From positions 62,001-126,000 of the forward strand of contig CAXIDF010000008.1 of NCBI GenBank assembly GCA_964022665.1: a stretch of DNA of 64,000 nucleotides, read 5' to 3'. This DNA is from Haliea sp964022665. Its GTDB lineage: Bacteria > Pseudomonadota > Gammaproteobacteria > Pseudomonadales > Halieaceae. A model generated the notes under the pieces. The model was not told the DNA's origin and made no database searches. It saw nothing but the letters and a program-made list of their open reading frames with translations. A program made the position numbers and the translations under genes. Positions 60,513 through 64,000 of this stretch are shown piece by piece (position 1 is the first letter of the stretch; every line of letters begins with the position of its first letter).

Positions 60513-61215
60513 TGCCACGTTAGCCGCGGGCCCGGCCCAGGCCACAGCGTCCGCAGAACCTGAGCTGCAGCCCTACCTGGTCAAATACTCCACGTCGGCG
60601 CGGGGCATGACGGTCACGCTGGAGCGCGAGCTGAAAGCCGAGGGTGAGGGCCGCTACACGCTGACCAACGGCGGCACGCTTCTGGTCGTGGGCTTCCACG
60701 AAGTGGCGGTGTTCAACGTTGAAGGCACAGAGATTCACCCCAAATCCTACATTTACCAGGGCACAGGCCTAATCAACCGCCGTCGCGAGGTGCATTTCAC
60801 GCCGGGCGCCGATACCGTGCGCAGCTTCTACAAGGATGAATGGTACGAATTGCCCTACACCGAGGGCACGCTGGACCGCATGAGCCAGCAGGAACAGCTG
60901 CGCCTGCAATTGATGGCGAAGGAGAACCCGAAGGAAAACCTGCAGGTCCGCATTGCCGACGGCAAGCGCATTCGCGACTACGAGCTGGTGTATGTGGGCG
61001 AAGAGATTCTGGATACCCCGCTGGGCCCGGTGAACACGCTGCACTTCGAGCGGCTACATGAAGAACCGGACCGCGAGTCTGACATGTGGCTGGCCCCGGG
61101 GTGGGATTACCTGATGGTCAAAACCATCCACGTGGAAGACGACAAGCCGGTGGAGGTGTTGCTCGCCGAAGGCAGCATGGGCGGCACACCGCTACAGGCC
61201 ACCGCCACCCCCTGA
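60430..61215 (+). CDS. DUF3108-domain protein
   Basis: A 261-residue periplasmic protein. It starts at ATG 60430 with AAGGAG 9 bp upstream, inside purN; ATG 60451 or 60484 are alternatives but lack a ribosome-binding site. A signal peptide ends near residue 40 (SLLMALLLGAALSATLAAGP). The DUF3108 part (about 45-250) includes YLVKYSTSARGMTVTLEREL, and FYKDEWYELPYTEGTLDRMSQQ; function unknown. It follows purN in many gammaproteobacteria. Confidence 0.85.
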   Translation: MARRFPRMGFTTGRPSLLMALLLGAALSATLAAGPAQATASAEPELQPYLVKYSTSARGMTVTLERELKAEGEGRYTLTNGGTLLVVGFHEVAVFNVEGTEIHPKSYIYQGTGLINRRREVHFTPGADTVRSFYKDEWYELPYTEGTLDRMSQQEQLRLQLMAKENPKENLQVRIADGKRIRDYELVYVGEEILDTPLGPVNTLHFERLHEEPDRESDMWLAPGWDYLMVKTIHVEDDKPVEVLLAEGSMGGTPLQATATP

Positions 61216-61223
61216 ACCGCGTA

Positions 61224-61790
61224 TCAGGCGCGCGGTAACGTGACGCCGCGCTGGCCCTGGTACTTGCCTCCGCGATCGCGGTAGCTGGTTTCACACACCT
61301 CATCCGACTCGAAGAACAGCATTTGCGCGACGCCTTCATTCGCGTATATCTTCGCCGGCAGGGTAGTCGTGTTGGAGAATTCCAGCGTCACGTGCCCCTC
61401 CCATTCCGGCTCCAGAGGCGTCACGTTGACGATGATGCCACAGCGGGCATAGGTCGACTTGCCCAGGCAAATGGTCAGCACGTTGCGCGGTATGCGGAAA
61501 TACTCCACCGTCACCGCCAGCGCGAAAGAATTCGGCGGAATCACGCACACATCGCCACGCACGTCGACAAAGCTGTTTTCATCGAAGGCTTTCGGGTCCA
61601 CGGTCGCGGAGTTGATGTTGGTGAACACCTTGAAATGATCCGAGCAGCGCACATCGTAACCGTAGCTCGATGTGCCGTAGGAAATAAGCCGGCGATCGCC
61701 GTCGCTGCGCACCTGACCCGGCTCGAAGGGTTCGATCATGCCCTGCTGCTCCGCCATACGGCGTATCCATTTATCTGCCTTGATGCTCAC
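61224..61790 (-). CDS. dcd: dCTP deaminase
   Basis: A 188-residue trimeric enzyme, the E. coli length. Motifs include MSIKADKWIRRMAEQQGM, SYGTSSYGYDVRCSDHF, and the active-site segment VTPLEPEWEGHVTLEFSNTTTLPAKIYANEGVAQ with the catalytic Glu. It deaminates dCTP to dUTP, the main route to thymidylate in these bacteria. It follows mrp after 17 bp on the same strand. Confidence 0.97.
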   Translation of the reverse strand: MSIKADKWIRRMAEQQGMIEPFEPGQVRSDGDRRLISYGTSSYGYDVRCSDHFKVFTNINSATVDPKAFDENSFVDVRGDVCVIPPNSFALAVTVEYFRIPRNVLTICLGKSTYARCGIIVNVTPLEPEWEGHVTLEFSNTTTLPAKIYANEGVAQMLFFESDEVCETSYRDRGGKYQGQRGVTLPRA

Positions 61791-61807
61791 GCTGCAATAC
61801 GCTCCGT

Positions 61808-62623
61808 TCAGTCGTCGCTGATTCGTATGGTGGGAACCCCGGCATTGCCGCCCGAGGCCGCGCCCGTCAGGGTCGCGTCAATGGCCCGGGCAGCTGCAAG
61901 ATACAACTGTGCTTCCGGAGATTCCGGCGCCGCGACAACCGTCGGGGTACCGCTATCAGTCTGCTCGCGGATGGACAGGGCCAAGGGCAGGCTGGCCAGC
62001 AGCGGCACACCGTAATCCGCCGAGACCCGCTCACCACCAGCGCTGCCGAAAATATGTTCGGCATGCCCACATTGGCTGCACACGTGCACAGCCATGTTCT
62101 CAAGGATGCCGAGAATGGGAACATCCACCTTGCGAAACATCTCGATACCCTTGCGCGCATCGAGCAGGGCAATATCCTGGGGCGTAGTGACGATCACCGC
62201 GCCGGCGACCGTGGCTTTTTGCGACAGGGTAAGCTGTATATCACCGGTACCGGGCGGCATGTCGATCACCAGATAGTCCAGCTCGCCCCAGAGGGTCTGC
62301 TCCAACATCTGTACCAGCGCGCCACCCGCCATGGGACCGCGCCATACCATGGGTGTGCGCTCACTGGCGAGAAATGCCATGGACATGGTCTTCAGCCCGT
62401 GTGCCATCACCGGCAACAGCCATTTGCCATCTTTCTGTTCCGGCTTGGTACCCTCGGCAATGCCCAGCATGCGCTGCTGGCTGGGCCCGTAGATGTCGGC
62501 ATCCAGCAACCCCACACGGCTCCCCAGCGCCCGCAGCGCCAGCGCGAGGTTCACCGCTGTGGTCGATTTGCCGACGCCACCCTTGCCGGAGGCGACGGCG
62601 ATGATGTGCTTGATTGTGTTCAT
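61808..62623 (-). CDS. Mrp/ApbC-type Fe-S carrier ATPase
   Basis: A 271-residue P-loop ATPase. The deviant Walker A is GKGGVGKST, followed by DADIYGPSQQRML, IDMPPGTGDIQLTL, and the Fe-S-binding CSQC. ATG 62623 (MNTIKHIIAVASGKGG) gives no N-terminal MIP18/DUF59 domain, unlike E. coli ApbC (about 370 residues). It delivers iron-sulfur clusters. A longer frame to 62722 is not similar to the missing domain. It is divergent from metG and upstream of dcd. Confidence 0.9.
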   Translation of the reverse strand: MNTIKHIIAVASGKGGVGKSTTAVNLALALRALGSRVGLLDADIYGPSQQRMLGIAEGTKPEQKDGKWLLPVMAHGLKTMSMAFLASERTPMVWRGPMAGGALVQMLEQTLWGELDYLVIDMPPGTGDIQLTLSQKATVAGAVIVTTPQDIALLDARKGIEMFRKVDVPILGILENMAVHVCSQCGHAEHIFGSAGGERVSADYGVPLLASLPLALSIREQTDSGTPTVVAAPESPEAQLYLAAARAIDATLTGAASGGNAGVPTIRISDD

Positions 62624-62709
62624 GACTGCCGGATCCGTGGAATACCAGTGCCGGGCCTGAGCGAGACCCGCGAGGGACGCCAGTATAGGGAGTTGGGCGG
62701 GCCCCGACA

Positions 62710-62738
62710 ATGACTGGCGCAAGCAAACCCGCTATAGT
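62710..62738 (+). promoter_or_regulatory. metG promoter
   Basis: ATGACT (62710-62715) and TATAGT (62733-62738) are four-of-six and five-of-six matches to the -35 and -10, 17 bp apart. The GC-rich stretch ACGCCCCCC right after the -10 is a discriminator of the kind found at stringently controlled promoters of translation genes. Confidence 0.65.
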
Positions 62739-62778
62739 ACGCCCCCCGTTTTTTGAACTGCATGGAATAGTGAAGCAG

Positions 62779-64000
62779 ATGCCAGACAGCCGCGCGCGCA
62801 AGATCCTGGTGACCAGCGCCCTACCCTACGCCAACGGCCCACTGCATTTGGGCCACATGCTGGAGATGGTGCAAACCGATATCTGGGTGCGCTTCCAGAA
62901 GTCGCGTGGCCACGATTGCCTCTACGTGTGCGCCGATGATGCACACGGTACGGCCATCATGCTCACTGCGGAAAAACTGGGCATCACCCCCGAGGAGCAG
63001 ATCGCCCGTATCAAGGCAGAGCACGAGCAGGATGCGGCGGGGTTCTGTATCGGCTTCGACAACTACTACAGCACCCACTCGGCGGAGAACCGCCACTGGA
63101 GCGAGGAGATCTACGGCCGCCTCAAGGCCAATGGCCACATCACGCGCCGCGACATCGTGCAGGCGTTTGACCCGGAGAAGGAACTGTTCCTCGCCGACCG
63201 CTTTATCAAGGGAACCTGCCCGCGCTGTAAAACCCCCGGGCAGTACGGTGACAACTGCGAAGCCTGCGGCGCTACGTACACCCCCGCGGACCTCATTGAC
63301 CCGATATCAGCCATTTCCGGGGCGCGCCCGATCGACAAGGAATCAACGCACTTTTTCTTTGCGCTGCCAGCACTCGCGGACATGCTGGGCGACTGGATCG
63401 ACTCGGGCACACTGCAGCCACAAATTGCCAACAAGCTGCGCGAGTGGACTGCCGCGGGGTTGCAGGAGTGGGACATCAGCCGCGATGCGCCCTATTTCGG
63501 CTTTGAAATTCCGGGGGAACCCGGTAAATACTTTTATGTGTGGCTGGATGCGCCCATCGGCTATATCGCCAGTTTTCAGAACTACTGCGAGCGCACGGGC
63601 TGCGACTTCGGCCGCTACTGGCATGCCGATGCCGACGCCGAACTGTTCCACTTCATCGGCAAGGACATCATCAACTTCCACGGTCTGTTCTGGCCGGCAA
63701 TGCTGCACTCGGCGGGCCTGCGCACGCCAACGGCTATCTATGCCCACGGCTTCCTCACGGTCAATGGCACCAAGATGTCCAAGAGCCGCGGCACGTTCAT
63801 CAATGCCGGCACCTACCTGCAGCACCTGGATGCGGAATACCTGCGCTATTACTTCGCCGCCAAACTCGGTGCCGCGGTGGATGATATCGACCTCAACCTA
63901 ACGGACTTCGTACAACGGGTTAATGCCGATGTCATCGGCAAGGTGGTCAACATCGCCAGCCGCTGCGCCGGCTTCCTGCGCAAGGGCTTCGACAACACCA
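62779..64000 (+). CDS. metG: Methionyl-tRNA synthetase, N-terminal part
   Basis: The coding region runs off the window end; 407 residues are visible. Class I synthetase motifs: HLGH in ANGPLHLGHMLEM, KMSKS in NGTKMSKSRG, and a zinc knuckle CPRCKTPGQYGDNCEACG. It charges tRNA-Met and initiator tRNA. ATG 62779 (MPDSRARKILVTSALPYANG) is preferred to GTG 62770. The anticodon-binding and any C-terminal dimerisation domain lie beyond the window. Confidence 0.97.
   Translation, partial: MPDSRARKILVTSALPYANGPLHLGHMLEMVQTDIWVRFQKSRGHDCLYVCADDAHGTAIMLTAEKLGITPEEQIARIKAEHEQDAAGFCIGFDNYYSTHSAENRHWSEEIYGRLKANGHITRRDIVQAFDPEKELFLADRFIKGTCPRCKTPGQYGDNCEACGATYTPADLIDPISAISGARPIDKESTHFFFALPALADMLGDWIDSGTLQPQIANKLREWTAAGLQEWDISRDAPYFGFEIPGEPGKYFYVWLDAPIGYIASFQNYCERTGCDFGRYWHADADAELFHFIGKDIINFHGLFWPAMLHSAGLRTPTAIYAHGFLTVNGTKMSKSRGTFINAGTYLQHLDAEYLRYYFAAKLGAAVDDIDLNLTDFVQRVNADVIGKVVNIASRCAGFLRKGFDNT

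Noticed and set aside
61216..61236. ACCGCG/CGCGGT hairpin between DUF3108 and dcd as terminator
   Set aside because: The stem is only 6 bp with a 9-nt loop, no T-run follows, and it lies mostly in the dcd coding end.

Overview
The window is a dense, GC-rich (about 60%) stretch of bacterial chromosome with roughly 60 genes, short gaps and no insertion sequence, prophage, CRISPR array, tRNA or rRNA that I could see. A complete type II secretion operon, the hda-perM-DUF2066/purM-purN-DUF3108 block and the dcd/mrp/metG block all point to a Gammaproteobacterium. The mix with acyl-CoA dehydrogenases, SDR enzymes and Na+ symporters would fit a marine member of the Cellvibrionales/Halieaceae type. 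That taxonomic placement is inference; no rRNA is present.

Layout. 1-5.1 kb: a DnaJ-domain fragment, a small hypothetical, htpX, an EthD-domain/hydroxysteroid-dehydrogenase-like pair, and a DUF1499/S1C-protease pair. 5.1-8.9 kb: an SDR, two acyl-CoA dehydrogenases and a ketosteroid-isomerase-like protein with its full catalytic triad. 8.9-13.6 kb: an ArsR regulator with an RND efflux pump and its adaptor. 13.7-21.8 kb: a class II aldolase, a membrane-anchored phosphatase next to cardiolipin synthase, two Na+/amino-acid symporters, aminopeptidase P and rubredoxin. 21.8-33.3 kb: the gspCDEFGHIJKLMN operon on the minus strand. 33.5-43.9 kb: cysK, GNAT, quinone oxidoreductase, a DEAD-box helicase, an S9 peptidase, an M3 oligopeptidase, a pterin-synthase-like protein, an SDR and a YhhQ-type transporter. 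44-47.4 kb: a response regulator, Hpt protein and hybrid kinase. 47.4-54.6 kb: amino-acid catabolism (leucine dehydrogenase, 2-oxoacid ferredoxin oxidoreductase, Lrp regulator, aminotransferase, omega-amidase). 54.6-64 kb: an OmpA-like protein, hda, perM, DUF2066, purM, purN, DUF3108, dcd, mrp and the start of metG.

Most interesting signals. (1) Four PhoB half-sites at exact 11-bp spacing, followed 10 bp later by a -10 box, lie upstream of gspC; this predicts that the secretion operon is induced by phosphate starvation. (2) The ArsR protein carries two cysteines 66 residues apart, as in the persulfide sensors BigR/SqrR, and a palindrome lies in its own promoter beside the RND pump. (3) An Lrp-like box overlaps the lrp promoter between lrp and the 2-oxoacid oxidoreductase. 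(4) A 3beta-hydroxysteroid-dehydrogenase-like SDR and a catalytically complete ketosteroid isomerase sit near an acyl-CoA dehydrogenase pair, suggesting steroid metabolism. (5) The QueD-family protein lacks the catalytic cysteine but has an ExxHGH motif, and is divergent from an SDR, suggesting a pterin rather than a queuosine role. Comparisons with named families are from memory of their sequences; no search was run.
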